From positions 1 to 64,000 of the forward strand of contig NZ_JAKXMK010000020.1 in the NCBI RefSeq assembly GCF_022524485.1: a stretch of DNA of 64,000 nt. The letters run 5' to 3'. This stretch comes from Pseudonocardia alaniniphila (lineage in GTDB: Bacteria; Actinomycetota; Actinomycetes; Mycobacteriales; Pseudonocardiaceae). Under the pieces are notes generated by a model. That model had not been told where the DNA came from. It searched no databases and saw only the letters and a program-made list of their open reading frames with translations. Both the position numbers and the translations under genes were made by a program. Positions 49,696 through 58,965 of this stretch are shown here, in pieces (position 1 is the stretch's first letter; each line of letters opens with the position of its first letter).

Positions 49696-49884
49696 CGGAG
49701 GGCCTGCCCGCGCTCGCCGGCGGCGACCGGCACCCGGCGGAGGGCAGGGCGCGGCGCCGCGGCACCTCCGTTCTCGACCTTGACATCTCCTCCCGCAGGG
49801 GACGAATCTGAGAAGCGTCTTCTAGAGCCGCATTCCAAGTGTGGCTTGGCGTGACATTCGGGTCTTTGCGACAAGGAGGTCGCC

Positions 49885-51219
49885 GTGAGCCCTTCGTACG
49901 TACGCCAACTCGACGAGTACCCCACAGGCAGTCGCAGGCTGCGCATCCTGGCGATGGCCGTGCTGGCCAGCCTCATCTGCTCCTACGAAGGGGTGATCGC
50001 CCCGGTCGTGCCGCTCCTGCTCGAGGACCTGCACATGAGCTTGGGGACGTACGGGGCGATCTCGGCAGCTGCGGCCGTGGCGGGTGCGGTGGCCGGGATG
50101 ATCGGCGGCAGACTCACCGACAAGGTCGGACGCGTACGGCTGCTGGTCCCGCTCATGATGCTCACCTCCCTGTGCTGTTTCGGAATGGTGCTGGTCCAGA
50201 CGCCGACCGAACTGCTCGTCGCCCGGGTGGTGCTGGCGTTCATCGACGGTGTGGCGGTGGCCAGCACCGCTCCGCTCGTTCGCGACTTCTCCCCTCGGAT
50301 GGGCCGTGCGCAGGCCTTCGGGTTCTGGACGTGGGGGCCGGTGGGGGCGAACTTCCTCGCAGCGGCGATCGCCGGGGCCACTCTGACACTGTTCAACGGC
50401 GCGTGGGAGTCCCAGTTCGTGATCATGGGTGCGATCTCGCTGGTGGTCTCGGTGGTGATCGCGTTGAACATCGCCGAGCTCTCTCCGGCGTTGCGGGCCA
50501 AGATCGTGCAGACCGAGCGGTCGGTCCGCACCGCCGTGGACGAGACGCGGCCCCCGCAGATTCGAGATCTGCTCGTGCACCGCACGATCTGGGCCCACGT
50601 CATCGGCATCGCGTTCTGGCTGGTGCTGTACCTGACGCTCACGCTCTACGGGCAGACGATGCTCGTGCAGACCTTCGACATGAGCACCGCTCAGGCGTCC
50701 TCGGTGATGACGGTGTTCTGGATCCTGGACCTGGTGATCGTCGTCGCCGCCGGGCGCCTGTCGGACCGGTGGCAACTGCGCCGCCCCTTCGAGCTCGGTG
50801 GCACCATCGCCGGGCTGGCTGTCCTGCTGGTGCTGGTGTGGCTGATCGGGCGCGACACCGTTTCCATTCCCGCACTCATGGTCACCGGGCTCTTCCTCGG
50901 CGGGCTGCTCGGCGCCGCCTACTCGCCGTGGATGGCGAACTTCTCCGAGGACGCCGAGAACATCGATCCGCGCTTGCAGGGCACGGCATGGGGCCTGTTC
51001 TCCTTCCTCGTGAAGGGCATGGCAGTGGTGGTGCTCCTCGTCGCGCCTCAGGTGGTCGCGGCCACGAACTGGCAGGTGTGGATGGGGGTGACGGCCGGCT
51101 GCATGGTCGTTTTCGGGGTGGCCATCTGCTTCTTCGGGGGGCCGTGGCGGCGCACCGCGCCGGATGCGGTGGCACCGGCGTCGGTCCCGGCCACTGCAGG
51201 CGACTCCACCACGACGTAG
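49885..51219 (+). CDS. MFS transporter
   Basis: A 444-residue major facilitator. The first helices are RILAMAVLASLICSYEGVIAPVVPLLL, with loop 2-3 motif GGRLTDKVGRVRLLVPLM and RDFSPRMGRAQAFGFWTWGPVGANFL. A cytoplasmic mid-loop (SVRTAVDETRPPQIRDLLVHR) splits the two halves. It resembles uncharacterised actinobacterial MFS permeases; no substrate is indicated. AAGGAGG lies 7 nt before the GTG, one of the best ribosome binding sites in the window. No catabolic gene is directly adjacent. Confidence 0.88.
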   Translation: MSPSYVRQLDEYPTGSRRLRILAMAVLASLICSYEGVIAPVVPLLLEDLHMSLGTYGAISAAAAVAGAVAGMIGGRLTDKVGRVRLLVPLMMLTSLCCFGMVLVQTPTELLVARVVLAFIDGVAVASTAPLVRDFSPRMGRAQAFGFWTWGPVGANFLAAAIAGATLTLFNGAWESQFVIMGAISLVVSVVIALNIAELSPALRAKIVQTERSVRTAVDETRPPQIRDLLVHRTIWAHVIGIAFWLVLYLTLTLYGQTMLVQTFDMSTAQASSVMTVFWILDLVIVVAAGRLSDRWQLRRPFELGGTIAGLAVLLVLVWLIGRDTVSIPALMVTGLFLGGLLGAAYSPWMANFSEDAENIDPRLQGTAWGLFSFLVKGMAVVVLLVAPQVVAATNWQVWMGVTAGCMVVFGVAICFFGGPWRRTAPDAVAPASVPATAGDSTTT

Positions 51220-51347
51220 TCCGACGGGCGAGCGATCGGCGCCGTTCTGACCGTGCGTGACACGCCGGACACGCACAGTTGTAACGGCGCCGACCGCTGC
51301 CGCCGATAGCTCCATGGGTCGGGGGACCATCGAGAGTTGGAGCTCGG

Positions 51348-52142
51348 ATGTCTCACCGCCCCGCGCCGCCCAGCCATACCCCGCAGCCGTCCGAGGCGAC
51401 GCAGCCCGTGCACTGGGCGCCGCCCTATCCGGTCCGGCCGATGCGGGTTCCGCCGAAGGTGAAGCGCAAGAAGTGGCCGTGGAGCGTCGCTGCCGTCGCC
51501 GTACTGCTCGTCATCGTGATCAACACGAGTGCGGGCCCCGGCGCGCCGGCCACGGTCATCGGCGAACACGTCCCGGCATCGGTGAAAGCTGCGCCTGCCG
51601 ACACGGTCGATCTGGCCCCGGGCCCGCCGGCCGCGCCGATCTCCTATCACGGACAGGGCGACGAGGTGCTGAACCTCGAGAAGCCGGTCGGCGTGGCCGT
51701 GCTCGATTTCGAATGCCTCCAGTGCACCGGCAGCACGGTGCTGAAGACGGACGGCAGAGAAGCGCTTCTGGTCAACGAGATCGGCGGTTATTCGGGGCGC
51801 CACCTCATCGACGTCTCCGACACCGCGCGGACGTCCGTGCTGACGGTCACCGCGAACGGATCGTGGAAGGTGACGGTGACGCCCGGCCTGTCGGCTGTGC
51901 GGATCACCGACGGGGCCAGGATCACCGGGACGGGCGATGACGTGGTGGCCATCAACGGCACCACGACCCGGGCGCTGATCAAGAACCGCGGAGAGTCGAA
52001 CTTCGCCGTGTGGATCGTGGGCGGGGACACGGCCGAGCTCGCCGTGAACGAGATCGGCTCCTACGAGGGCACGGTGCCGTTGCGCGCCCCGGCCGTCGCG
52101 ATCGTGACGTCGTCCGGCGACTGGTCGATCGCGCCCTTCTGA
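51348..52142 (+). CDS. Membrane-anchored protein with repeated beta-strand domain
   Basis: A 264-residue protein. The first ~44 residues are Pro-rich and cytoplasmic, ending in VPPKVKRKKWPWS. One helix (VAAVAVLLVIVINTS) then anchors an extracytoplasmic domain. That domain contains two related segments, ALLVNEIGGYSGRHLIDV and ELAVNEIGSYEGTVPLRA, each followed by a W/V-rich strand (GSWKVTVTP, GDWSIAPF). This suggests an internal duplication of a beta sandwich. CxxC (ECLQCTG) lies early in the domain. No family is recognised. Confidence 0.7.
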   Translation: MSHRPAPPSHTPQPSEATQPVHWAPPYPVRPMRVPPKVKRKKWPWSVAAVAVLLVIVINTSAGPGAPATVIGEHVPASVKAAPADTVDLAPGPPAAPISYHGQGDEVLNLEKPVGVAVLDFECLQCTGSTVLKTDGREALLVNEIGGYSGRHLIDVSDTARTSVLTVTANGSWKVTVTPGLSAVRITDGARITGTGDDVVAINGTTTRALIKNRGESNFAVWIVGGDTAELAVNEIGSYEGTVPLRAPAVAIVTSSGDWSIAPF

Positions 52143-52158
52143 CCGGCCGGCCGCCGGG

Positions 52159-53436
52159 TCACGCCGAGGTGGCCCGCACGATGTCGGACGGCGCGGCGCG
52201 GCGTTCCCGGGGGCCGAACAGCATGAGCAGCGCGCCGACGGCAGCCAGCACGCTCATGAGAACGAAGCCGCTGGTGAACGTCCCGGTGCCGGAGACGATC
52301 AACCCCATGATGATCGGTGCCACGATCCCGGACAGGGCGAACGAGGCGTCGGTGAACCCGGCCGCGCTGGCCGGCTGGGCAGGCTCGGCGTCGATCGAGG
52401 CGACCCACCAGATCCCGCCGGTGATGAACCCGAACCCGACGCCGAGCGAGATGAACACCAGCGCGACGGTGAGGGTGGGGTGGAGGAAGACGGGGATGAG
52501 CGAGCAGGCGGACAGCAGCAGCGCGACGCCCATGATCGTGAAGCGGCTGCGGATGCTCTGCGTGCGGGCGTAGAACCGGTCGACGACGAACCCGCCGACC
52601 AGCGCGCCGACCACGCCGGCGGCCCACGGGGCCACCGAGAAGGCGCCGACCTCCTTGATGCTGAGCCCGTAGGACGAGAGGTACTGCGGCAGCCAGTAGA
52701 GGAAGCCCCAGAACATGAAGCCCCAGGCGAAGTAGCCGGCGGCGACGATCCACAGGTTGCGGTTGGTGAGCAGCGCCCTCCAGTCGACGCGGCCACGGCT
52801 CGCCGACTCCTCCGCCACCCGCCCTGCCGCGATGTGGGCCAACTCGCGCCCGTTGACGCGGCGGGACTCCTCGGGGGTGTTGGTGAGCAGGCCGATCGCG
52901 GCGATCGCCCAGGCGATCCCGAGCACGGCCATCAGCCAGAACGTGCCCCGCCAGTCGATCAGTGCGATCAGCTGGGTGAGCAGGGGCCCGGCGATCAGCA
53001 GGCTTCCGGAGACCGCGACCCCACCGATGAGTGCCAGGGCGAACCCGCGCTCCACCGACGGCAGCCAGCGACTGACGATCCGGGTCGCGGCGGGAAAGGC
53101 GGGTGCCTCGCCTGCGCCCAGGAGGATCCGCAGGAGCAACAGTCCGGCGAACCCTCCCGCAACCGGGATGAGTGCCACGGAGATCGAGAAGATGGTGATC
53201 GCCACCATGAGCACGCGGCGTGGGCCGAAACGGTCGACCAGCGGGCCGGACAGGAAGGCGAACACCATGTAGCCGACGGAGAAGGCGCTGCTGATGACGC
53301 CGTACTGGGCCGTGGTGATTCCGAACTCCCGCTCCAGCGGAGCGACGGCGAAGGAGATCGCGCTGCGGTCGATGTAGTTGATGATGATCAGCGCGACGAC
53401 CAGAACGATCGTCGCCCAGCGAAAACGGGTCCTCAT
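52159..53436 (-). CDS. MFS transporter of the catabolic cluster
   Basis: A 425-residue permease resembling the anion:cation symporter group (hexuronate/MhpT-like). IVLVVALIIINYIDRSAISFAVAPLEREFGIT is a characteristic first helix, with GPLVDRFGPRRVLMVA in loop 2-3 and LLRILLGAGEAPAFPAATRIVSRWLP in helix 4. These transporters import carboxylates or aromatic acids. Two inverted repeats of the same type as those near iclR lie in its 183-bp upstream gap, so it probably belongs to that regulon and imports the cluster's substrate. The ATG at 53436 is placed just before the first helix. Confidence 0.9.
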   Translation of the reverse strand: MRTRFRWATIVLVVALIIINYIDRSAISFAVAPLEREFGITTAQYGVISSAFSVGYMVFAFLSGPLVDRFGPRRVLMVAITIFSISVALIPVAGGFAGLLLLRILLGAGEAPAFPAATRIVSRWLPSVERGFALALIGGVAVSGSLLIAGPLLTQLIALIDWRGTFWLMAVLGIAWAIAAIGLLTNTPEESRRVNGRELAHIAAGRVAEESASRGRVDWRALLTNRNLWIVAAGYFAWGFMFWGFLYWLPQYLSSYGLSIKEVGAFSVAPWAAGVVGALVGGFVVDRFYARTQSIRSRFTIMGVALLLSACSLIPVFLHPTLTVALVFISLGVGFGFITGGIWWVASIDAEPAQPASAAGFTDASFALSGIVAPIIMGLIVSGTGTFTSGFVLMSVLAAVGALLMLFGPRERRAAPSDIVRATSA

Positions 53437-53486
53437 TGGCGGCGTACCTCGCTGTGCTGCGGCTGGAGCGGACTCACATCGAATTC

Positions 53487-53503
53487 GTTCCGCTGGTCGG
53501 AAC
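53487..53503. promoter_or_regulatory. Putative IclR operator, site 1 (perfect)
   Basis: GTTCCG-CTGGT-CGGAAC: perfect 6-bp arms with a 5-nt spacer, 51 bp upstream of the MFS start. The same motif occurs at 53599, 58846 and 58966. Confidence 0.65.
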
Positions 53504-53598
53504 GCTATTCGTTTGTTCGGTCGAGCCTGGCATCCGGTGCTATTCCGGGTCAATGCACTGAGCCCGCAATTGCACGTGTCTACCAGGTCGTTACAACC

Positions 53599-53615
53599 GT
53601 TCCGCTAAGAGGAAC
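53599..53615. promoter_or_regulatory. Putative IclR operator, site 2
   Basis: GTTCCG-CTAAG-AGGAAC, one mismatch between arms. It lies just past the PrpD-family stop (53620), in the MFS upstream region, 112 bp from site 1. Confidence 0.5.
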
Positions 53616-53619
53616 GAAA

Positions 53620-55032
53620 TCAGGACGCCTGGCGAAGAAGCTCCGTGACACCTGCGACGTCGCGTCCGTCCCGGAGGTCCCACACGGCCTGTGCGAGCTG
53701 CCGGGCAGTCTCAGGGCTCACCGACCGCTCGGCGTTGCCGGTGAACTTCACCGACAGCTCGGCGTCCGACAGCGGTCGCTGCGGGCCTCCTCGGTTGGCC
53801 CGCACCCGCTCGGTGACGGTGCGGCCGTCGGCCAGCTCGGCGGTGAGCACCGCGGGGAACTGGCGCGGGAAGATCGCGGTGGACTCCGCGTCGGCCTCGC
53901 ACCGCACCAGCGCCGCGAGCGCCAGCCGGGCGGGGTCGGCAGCGGCTGCGTCGGTGAAGTCCTCGTGGAAGAGCCCGAGGCCGCCGCCGCCCAGCAGGGC
54001 CGCCGCGACGGTGTACGGACCGCTGAAGGCGGCGTGGTAGCCCGAGCGGGGCCGCGCCTTCTCCTCCGGCGGCTCGGCGATCGTCCGCAGCACGGGAGCG
54101 GGGACGCCGAGCGTCAGGCCCCGCACGGACTCCGGCGTCACCCCCGACGCCCGCAGCGCCAGCGCCGCGTCGATCCCGGCATGGGTGAAGTGGTTGCACG
54201 GATAGGGCTTGAAGAAGATGCCGGGGGTCTCCCACTGCTCGCCGAGTCCGTCGGTGACCCGCTCGACGTGCGCCCGGTCGCCGCAGAACGCCTGCAGGAA
54301 CCCGAAACGGCCCTCCAGCACGGTCGGTGGTCCGGTGAGCCCGTGGCGTGCGAGGTCGGCAGCGGCCACACCGGCGTGGGCCGCCCACCCGCAGTGCACG
54401 CGCTTGATCGTGCCGCCGGTGCGGTTGGCCTCGATGATGCCCGCGCCCATGCTCGCCGCGATGCCGATCACCGAGGTGATCGTGTCGGCGTCGAGCCGGC
54501 GCAGCATCCCGGCTGCCACGGCGGCCCCGATCGCCCCACAGATCGCGGTGGCGTGCTGGCCGTGCTCGAAGAACACCGAGTTGCCCAGTTCCTCGTCGTA
54601 GCCCGCCATCCCGAGCCGGCAGGTCACTTCGATGCCGACGGCCGCGGCGTCGAGCATCGCCGTGCCGGACGCCCCCACCTGCTCGGCCACGGCCAGCGCG
54701 GCGGGCAGCACCGCGGAGGACGGGTGCAGCACCGAGGGCAGGTGGGTGTCGTCGAAGTCCAGGCTGTGCGCGAGCGTGCCGTTGACGAGAGCGGCCGACG
54801 GAGCGGGCAGCCGGTCGCGCGACCCGACGGCGGTCGCGACACCCGTGCCGCCCCACTCACGCACGACGGCGTCGACGATCCGGGCGGGCTCCTCGCCCCG
54901 TGCGGCGAGGCAGTTGCCGAGCACGTCGACCGTGCGGGCGGCGAGATCGTCACGCAGGGAGGCGGGCAGGCCGTCACGGACAACCCGCTCGGCGAGAATC
55001 CCCACCTGCTGTGCGGGGGTCGGGGTAGTCAT
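53620..55032 (-). CDS. MmgE/PrpD family protein
   Basis: A 470-residue member of the 2-methylcitrate dehydratase / cis-aconitate decarboxylase superfamily. NGTLAHSLDFDDTHLPSVLHPSS is the conserved Asp/His block near residue 90. GGTIKRVHCGWAAHAGVAAADLA near 205 and FFKPYPCNHFTHAGIDAALAL near 270 complete the active site. Members dehydrate, decarboxylate or isomerise tricarboxylic-type acids; this one's substrate is undefined. It is last in an overlapped minus-strand run iclR, CoA-transferase, lyase, cyclase, PrpD; its ATG overlaps the cyclase stop. Confidence 0.9.
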   Translation of the reverse strand: MTTPTPAQQVGILAERVVRDGLPASLRDDLAARTVDVLGNCLAARGEEPARIVDAVVREWGGTGVATAVGSRDRLPAPSAALVNGTLAHSLDFDDTHLPSVLHPSSAVLPAALAVAEQVGASGTAMLDAAAVGIEVTCRLGMAGYDEELGNSVFFEHGQHATAICGAIGAAVAAGMLRRLDADTITSVIGIAASMGAGIIEANRTGGTIKRVHCGWAAHAGVAAADLARHGLTGPPTVLEGRFGFLQAFCGDRAHVERVTDGLGEQWETPGIFFKPYPCNHFTHAGIDAALALRASGVTPESVRGLTLGVPAPVLRTIAEPPEEKARPRSGYHAAFSGPYTVAAALLGGGGLGLFHEDFTDAAAADPARLALAALVRCEADAESTAIFPRQFPAVLTAELADGRTVTERVRANRGGPQRPLSDAELSVKFTGNAERSVSPETARQLAQAVWDLRDGRDVAGVTELLRQAS

Positions 55033-55877
55033 GCGCCGACCACCGCAACCGGACGCACCGGCGATCCGGTGCCCCCGACGATCCGCAGCGGGGCCAGCAC
55101 GAACAGGAACTCGGTGAGCCCCTGCCGGGAGGCCTCCTCCATGTCCAGGTGCTCGATGATGTGGATGCCGTTCTCCACCAGCAGGATCCGGTGCACGGGT
55201 AGGACACGGTGGCCCGTTCCCGGCGGGATGCGCTCGTAGGCCGTGGTGTCGGCGCCGGTCGCGATCACGCCGCGCTCGACCAGCCAGCGCGCACCGTCCT
55301 CGGTGACTCCCGGGACGCCGCTGTCGTGACCGATGTAGGCCACGGGGTCGGCGAAGTGCCGGGACCAGCCGGTGCGTACCAGAGCGACGTCACCCCGGCC
55401 GGGTTCGGCGCCGGCCCGCTCCGCGGCCGCGGCGAGGTCCTCGGCCGTGATGCCGTGGCCGCCCTCGAGCACCTCGGCACCACGCGTGGCCGCGACGTCG
55501 AGCAGCACACCACGCGTGATCATCGCCGGGATGCGCTCGGCGCCGTGCTCGGCGTGCCTGCCGCCGCGCTGCCCCGCCTCGGCGTCCACGCCGCCGTGCA
55601 GGCACCCGTCCTGGCTGACGTGCGAGAGCGCGTCGACGTGGGTGCCGACGTGACCTCCGGTGATGATGAGCTCGTTGGAGGCGGACCCGCCGTCGGGACG
55701 CACGGTGTCGCCGTGGCGGCGGATCAACGTCATCCGGAACCCGGGATGGTTCGGCGACGTCGACATTCCGGTGACGAGCGGATGGCTGAGCTCGACGGTC
55801 CGCACGCCGCGGGCGATCGCGGCGAGCAGGGCGGCCGTGGTGGGGTCGGTGGCGCCTGTGGTTCGGGCGGTCGTCAT
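55029..55877 (-). CDS. Cyclase family metal-dependent hydrolase
   Basis: A 282-residue PF04199-type protein (kynurenine formamidase-like fold). The metal-binding motif is ITGGHVGTHVDALSHVSQDGCLHGG (H-x-G-T-H-x-D-x-x-x-H) near residue 75. DVALVRTGWSRHFADP and the terminal HRILLVENGIHIIEHLDME are also typical. The family hydrolyses amide, lactone or isatin-type rings. GGGAGGG sits 7 nt before the ATG at 55877, and that ATG overlaps the lyase stop. Within this cluster it could open a ring or release an amide; this is inference. Confidence 0.9.
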   Translation of the reverse strand: MTTARTTGATDPTTAALLAAIARGVRTVELSHPLVTGMSTSPNHPGFRMTLIRRHGDTVRPDGGSASNELIITGGHVGTHVDALSHVSQDGCLHGGVDAEAGQRGGRHAEHGAERIPAMITRGVLLDVAATRGAEVLEGGHGITAEDLAAAAERAGAEPGRGDVALVRTGWSRHFADPVAYIGHDSGVPGVTEDGARWLVERGVIATGADTTAYERIPPGTGHRVLPVHRILLVENGIHIIEHLDMEEASRQGLTEFLFVLAPLRIVGGTGSPVRPVAVVGA

Positions 55878-56755
55878 GGGCGTTCCCTCCCGGCCGCCGT
55901 CGGGGCGGCCGGATCGTCGAGTGCGGGGGCGAGGTCGAGCAGCCAGCGCGCGCCCGCGACCACCGCGGGGTCGACGAACCGGCCGCGGTCGTCCACGAAT
56001 GCGCTCTGCCCGTTCTCCGTGGCGGCCTGCAGCGAGTCGAGCAGCGCGCGTGCCGAGTCGATCTCGGCCGGCGCCGGGGTGAAGGCCCGGTGCACGGGTT
56101 CGAGCTGGGTCGGGTGGATCACCGAGCGGCCGAAGAAGCCGTCGTCGCGCGCGGCGATGCTGTCGGTGGCGAGGCCGTCGAGGTCGGCGAGGTCGGTCCA
56201 GACCGCGGCCACGGGACTCGGGAGTCCGGCCGCCCGGTTGGCCACGACCACGCGCTGGCGGGCCCACCGCAGCGCCGAGGGGGTGCGGACATGCAGGTCG
56301 GCAGCCAGGTCGGCCTCGCCGAGTGACACTCCGGCGACCAGCGGATGGGAGCGGGCCAGCAGGAACGCGCTCTCGACACCCAGAGCAGACTCCAGCAGCA
56401 GGTGCACCGGCACGGCGAGCCGCTCGGCGAGCTCCGCGACCGCGACGGCGTCGGTCGCCTTGGGCACGCGCACCCCGTCGGGGCGGGCGCTCGCCAGCGC
56501 ATCGATGTCGGCACGTGCCCACGGGCTGTCGAGGGTGTTCATCCGCACCCACACCGGCCCGGTCCGGGGCGCCTCCAGGGTCGCGACGGCCGCGGCACGC
56601 GCGGCGTCCTTGGCCTGCGGCGGTACCGCGTCCTCGAGGTCGAGCACCACCGCGTCGGCGGCGCCGGCCAGGGCCTTGCCCACGAGGTCGGTGCGGTGGG
56701 CGGGGACGTAGAGCCAGCTGCGGGCCCGGCCGAGTGCGGTGGCCGGGGCGGTCAC
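55874..56755 (-). CDS. HpcH/HpaI aldolase family CoA-ester lyase (CitE-like)
   Basis: A 293-residue TIM-barrel lyase. RSWLYVPAHRTDLVGKALAGAADAVVLDLEDAVPP is the CitE start, with the Mg-binding Glu/Asp. VWVRMNTLDSPWARADIDAL, GVRVPKATDAVAVAEL and HLLLESALGVESAFLLARS follow. Relatives cleave malyl-CoA, citramalyl-CoA or related 3-hydroxy-acyl-CoA. The GTG start at 56755 overlaps the CoA-transferase stop. Together with that transferase it forms the usual activate-then-cleave pair of dicarboxylate catabolism. Confidence 0.93.
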   Translation of the reverse strand: MTAPATALGRARSWLYVPAHRTDLVGKALAGAADAVVLDLEDAVPPQAKDAARAAAVATLEAPRTGPVWVRMNTLDSPWARADIDALASARPDGVRVPKATDAVAVAELAERLAVPVHLLLESALGVESAFLLARSHPLVAGVSLGEADLAADLHVRTPSALRWARQRVVVANRAAGLPSPVAAVWTDLADLDGLATDSIAARDDGFFGRSVIHPTQLEPVHRAFTPAPAEIDSARALLDSLQAATENGQSAFVDDRGRFVDPAVVAGARWLLDLAPALDDPAAPTAAGRERP

Positions 56756-57963
56756 ACCGCACCCGCCGCGCGCAACTGATCCAGCCGTGCCTCGTCGACG
56801 CCGTAGCGGGCGAGCACCTCCGCGGTGTGCCGGCCCAGCGGCGGGCCCGGCGTCCGGACCCGGCCGGGGGTCTCCGACAGGCGGAACGGCACGTTCTGGA
56901 ACCGGATCGGGCCCAGCTCGTCGTCCTCGATCCGGACGATGCTGCCGAGCGCCCGGAACTGCGGGTCCTCCAGCACGTCGGCCGCGGTGTAGATCGGGGC
57001 GACGGCGGCCTGGGCCTTCTCGAACTCCTCGATCACCTCGTCGCGGTTGCGGCGGCCGATCCACTCGCCCACCGCGTCGTCGAGCTCGTCGGCGTGCTCG
57101 GCGCGCTGGCGGCCGGAGGCGAACCACGGCTGCGCGGCCAGGTCGGGACGCCCGACCAGGTGCAGCACCCGCTCGGCGATCGACTGCGCGCTGGTGGAGA
57201 CCGCGACCCACTGGCCGTCGGCGCAGCGGTAGGTGTTGCGTGGCGCGTTGTTCCCCGAGCGGTTGCCGGTGCGCTGCTGCAGCACGCCGAGCTGGTCGTA
57301 CCCGATGATCTGCGGGCCGAGCAGCGTGAGCAGCGGCTCGATGATCGCCATGTCGAGCACCTGGCCGCGGCCGGTGGAGTCGCGGGCGCGCAGCGCGGTC
57401 ATGATGCCGAACGCGGTGGTCAGCGCGGCGACACCGTCGGCGAGACCGAACGGCGGGAGTGTCGGCGGCCCGTCCGGCTGACCGGTGATCGCGGCGAAGC
57501 CGCTCATCGCCTCGGCCAGGGTGCCGAAGCCGGGCCGGTTCGAGTACGGCCCGAACTGGCCGAAACCCGTGACCCGCGCGAGCACCAGGCGCGGGTTGAG
57601 GTCGCTGAGCACGTCCCAGCCGATGCCCCAGCGCTCCAGCGTGCCGGGCCGGAAGTTCTCGATCACGACGTCGGCGTCGGCGGCGAGCGATCGGAACAGC
57701 TCCTGGCCCTGCGGGGTGGAGAGGTTGAGGGTGACCGACTTCTTGTTGCGGCCGAGCATCTTCCACCAGAGCCCGACGCCGTCGCGCTGCACGCCGTGGG
57801 TGCGCGACGGGTCGCCGCCACGCGGGTGCTCGATCTTGATCACTTCGGCGCCGTGGTCGCCGAGCATGGTGGCGGCCAGCGGCCCGGCGAAGAGTGTGGC
57901 GACGTCGAGGACCCGCAGGCCTGCGAGAGCGTCGCCGGTGACTGTGTCCGGCGTCGTGATCAC
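56752..57963 (-). CDS. CaiB/BaiF (class III) CoA-transferase
   Basis: A 403-residue family III CoA-transferase. LAGLRVLDVATLFAGPLAATMLGDHGAEVIKIEHP is the signature start. NKKSVTLNLSTPQGQELFRSL, FRPGTLERWGIGWDVL and the catalytic-Asp region FGLADGVAALTTAFGIM follow, with LGSIVRIEDDELGP near the end. These enzymes move CoA between carboxylates, for example succinyl-CoA to mesaconate, itaconate or benzylsuccinate. The GTG at 57963 overlaps the iclR stop (GTGA), which sets the start. Confidence 0.93.
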   Translation of the reverse strand: MITTPDTVTGDALAGLRVLDVATLFAGPLAATMLGDHGAEVIKIEHPRGGDPSRTHGVQRDGVGLWWKMLGRNKKSVTLNLSTPQGQELFRSLAADADVVIENFRPGTLERWGIGWDVLSDLNPRLVLARVTGFGQFGPYSNRPGFGTLAEAMSGFAAITGQPDGPPTLPPFGLADGVAALTTAFGIMTALRARDSTGRGQVLDMAIIEPLLTLLGPQIIGYDQLGVLQQRTGNRSGNNAPRNTYRCADGQWVAVSTSAQSIAERVLHLVGRPDLAAQPWFASGRQRAEHADELDDAVGEWIGRRNRDEVIEEFEKAQAAVAPIYTAADVLEDPQFRALGSIVRIEDDELGPIRFQNVPFRLSETPGRVRTPGPPLGRHTAEVLARYGVDEARLDQLRAAGAV

Positions 57964-58826
57964 GTCCTTTCCGTGGCGACCGCGCCCGCGGTCGCATTCG
58001 TGCCGGTGCCGGATCGCATGTGGGCACCGGGAGTGGCGCCGAGGCGCCGCGAGATGTGCTCGGCCACCGCGACGACGCGCGGGGCGATCAGCCCGACGAG
58101 CTCCTCGCCCATCCGGTAGCGCGGGCCGCAGACCGAGATCGCGCCGACCACCTCGTCCGACAGCCCGAAGATCGGGGCCGCGACCGACGCCGCGTCGCCC
58201 TGCCGCTCGCCTGCGGAGGTGGCGAAGCCGCGCTCCCTGACCAGGGCGAGGTCGGCGGCGAGCACGTCCGGGTCGACGATCGTGGCCGGGGTGAGCTTCT
58301 CCAGCGGAGCGTCGAGGACACCGGCGATCACCGCGGGCTCGGCGAAGGCGAGCATGCACTTGCCGCTGCTGCCGGCGTGCAGCGGGAACCGGCGCCCGAG
58401 CTCCACCGACATCGTGATCTCGTGGGTGCCGGTCACCTGATCGAGGTAGACGCGCCCGTGCGGCACCGGCGTGCTGAGGGTGGCGGTCTCGCCGAACTCG
58501 TCGCGGAGCTGCCGCAACAGGACGAGCGCTGCGGAGCGCAGGTCGGAGTCGCGCAGCGCCCTGGCACCGAGCGCCGCGACGGCCGGTCCGAGCCGGTACT
58601 CCCGCGTGGCCGGATCGAGCACCACGAGCTCCCGGCCTGCCAGCGACTGCAGGATCCGGTGCACCACGGCCTTGCTCAGGCCGAGCTCGCGGGCGATCCG
58701 CGAGACGCCGAGCGCCGACGGGCCCTCGGTGAACATCAACAGAACGTCTGCGACCCGCCCAGTGCTCTCCGTGCCGCCGCTCGGCTCCCCGGTCGTCGCC
58801 CCGGTAGTCGCCCCGGTAGTCACCAT
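57960..58826 (-). CDS. IclR family transcriptional regulator
   Basis: A 288-residue regulator. The HTH lies at about residues 35-70 (LGVSRIARELGLSKAVVHRILQSL), followed by the IclR effector domain: GTHEITMSVELGRRFPLHAGSSGKCMLAF, GFATSAGERQGDAASVAAPIFG and GAISVCGPRYRM. It heads the overlapped catabolic operon and is divergent from the flavoprotein gene. Two matching inverted repeats lie in the 167-bp divergent region and two more before the MFS gene. The effector is probably the pathway substrate or an intermediate. Confidence 0.93.
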   Translation of the reverse strand: MVTTGATTGATTGEPSGGTESTGRVADVLLMFTEGPSALGVSRIARELGLSKAVVHRILQSLAGRELVVLDPATREYRLGPAVAALGARALRDSDLRSAALVLLRQLRDEFGETATLSTPVPHGRVYLDQVTGTHEITMSVELGRRFPLHAGSSGKCMLAFAEPAVIAGVLDAPLEKLTPATIVDPDVLAADLALVRERGFATSAGERQGDAASVAAPIFGLSDEVVGAISVCGPRYRMGEELVGLIAPRVVAVAEHISRRLGATPGAHMRSGTGTNATAGAVATERT

Positions 58827-58845
58827 TGTCCCCGCCTGTCCGAAC

Positions 58846-58862
58846 GTACCGCCTGACGGAAC
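58846..58862. promoter_or_regulatory. Putative IclR operator, site 3
   Basis: GTACCG-CCTGA-CGGAAC, one mismatch, 20 bp upstream of the iclR ATG; consistent with autoregulation. Confidence 0.5.
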
Positions 58863-58965
58863 AAGCCTGAAGGTGTCGCTCTCGGCTGTCAAGGAGCGCT
58901 GTCGCAGGCCTTGCCCTTCTATGGCCCGAGAGGTAGAGATGAGAGACATCGAACGACTGAAAGTC

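Noticed and set aside
52480..55239. 919-residue plus-strand ORF opposite the MFS and PrpD-family genes
   Set aside because: It spans two well-supported minus-strand genes and the operator-containing gap; composition is typical of an antisense frame.
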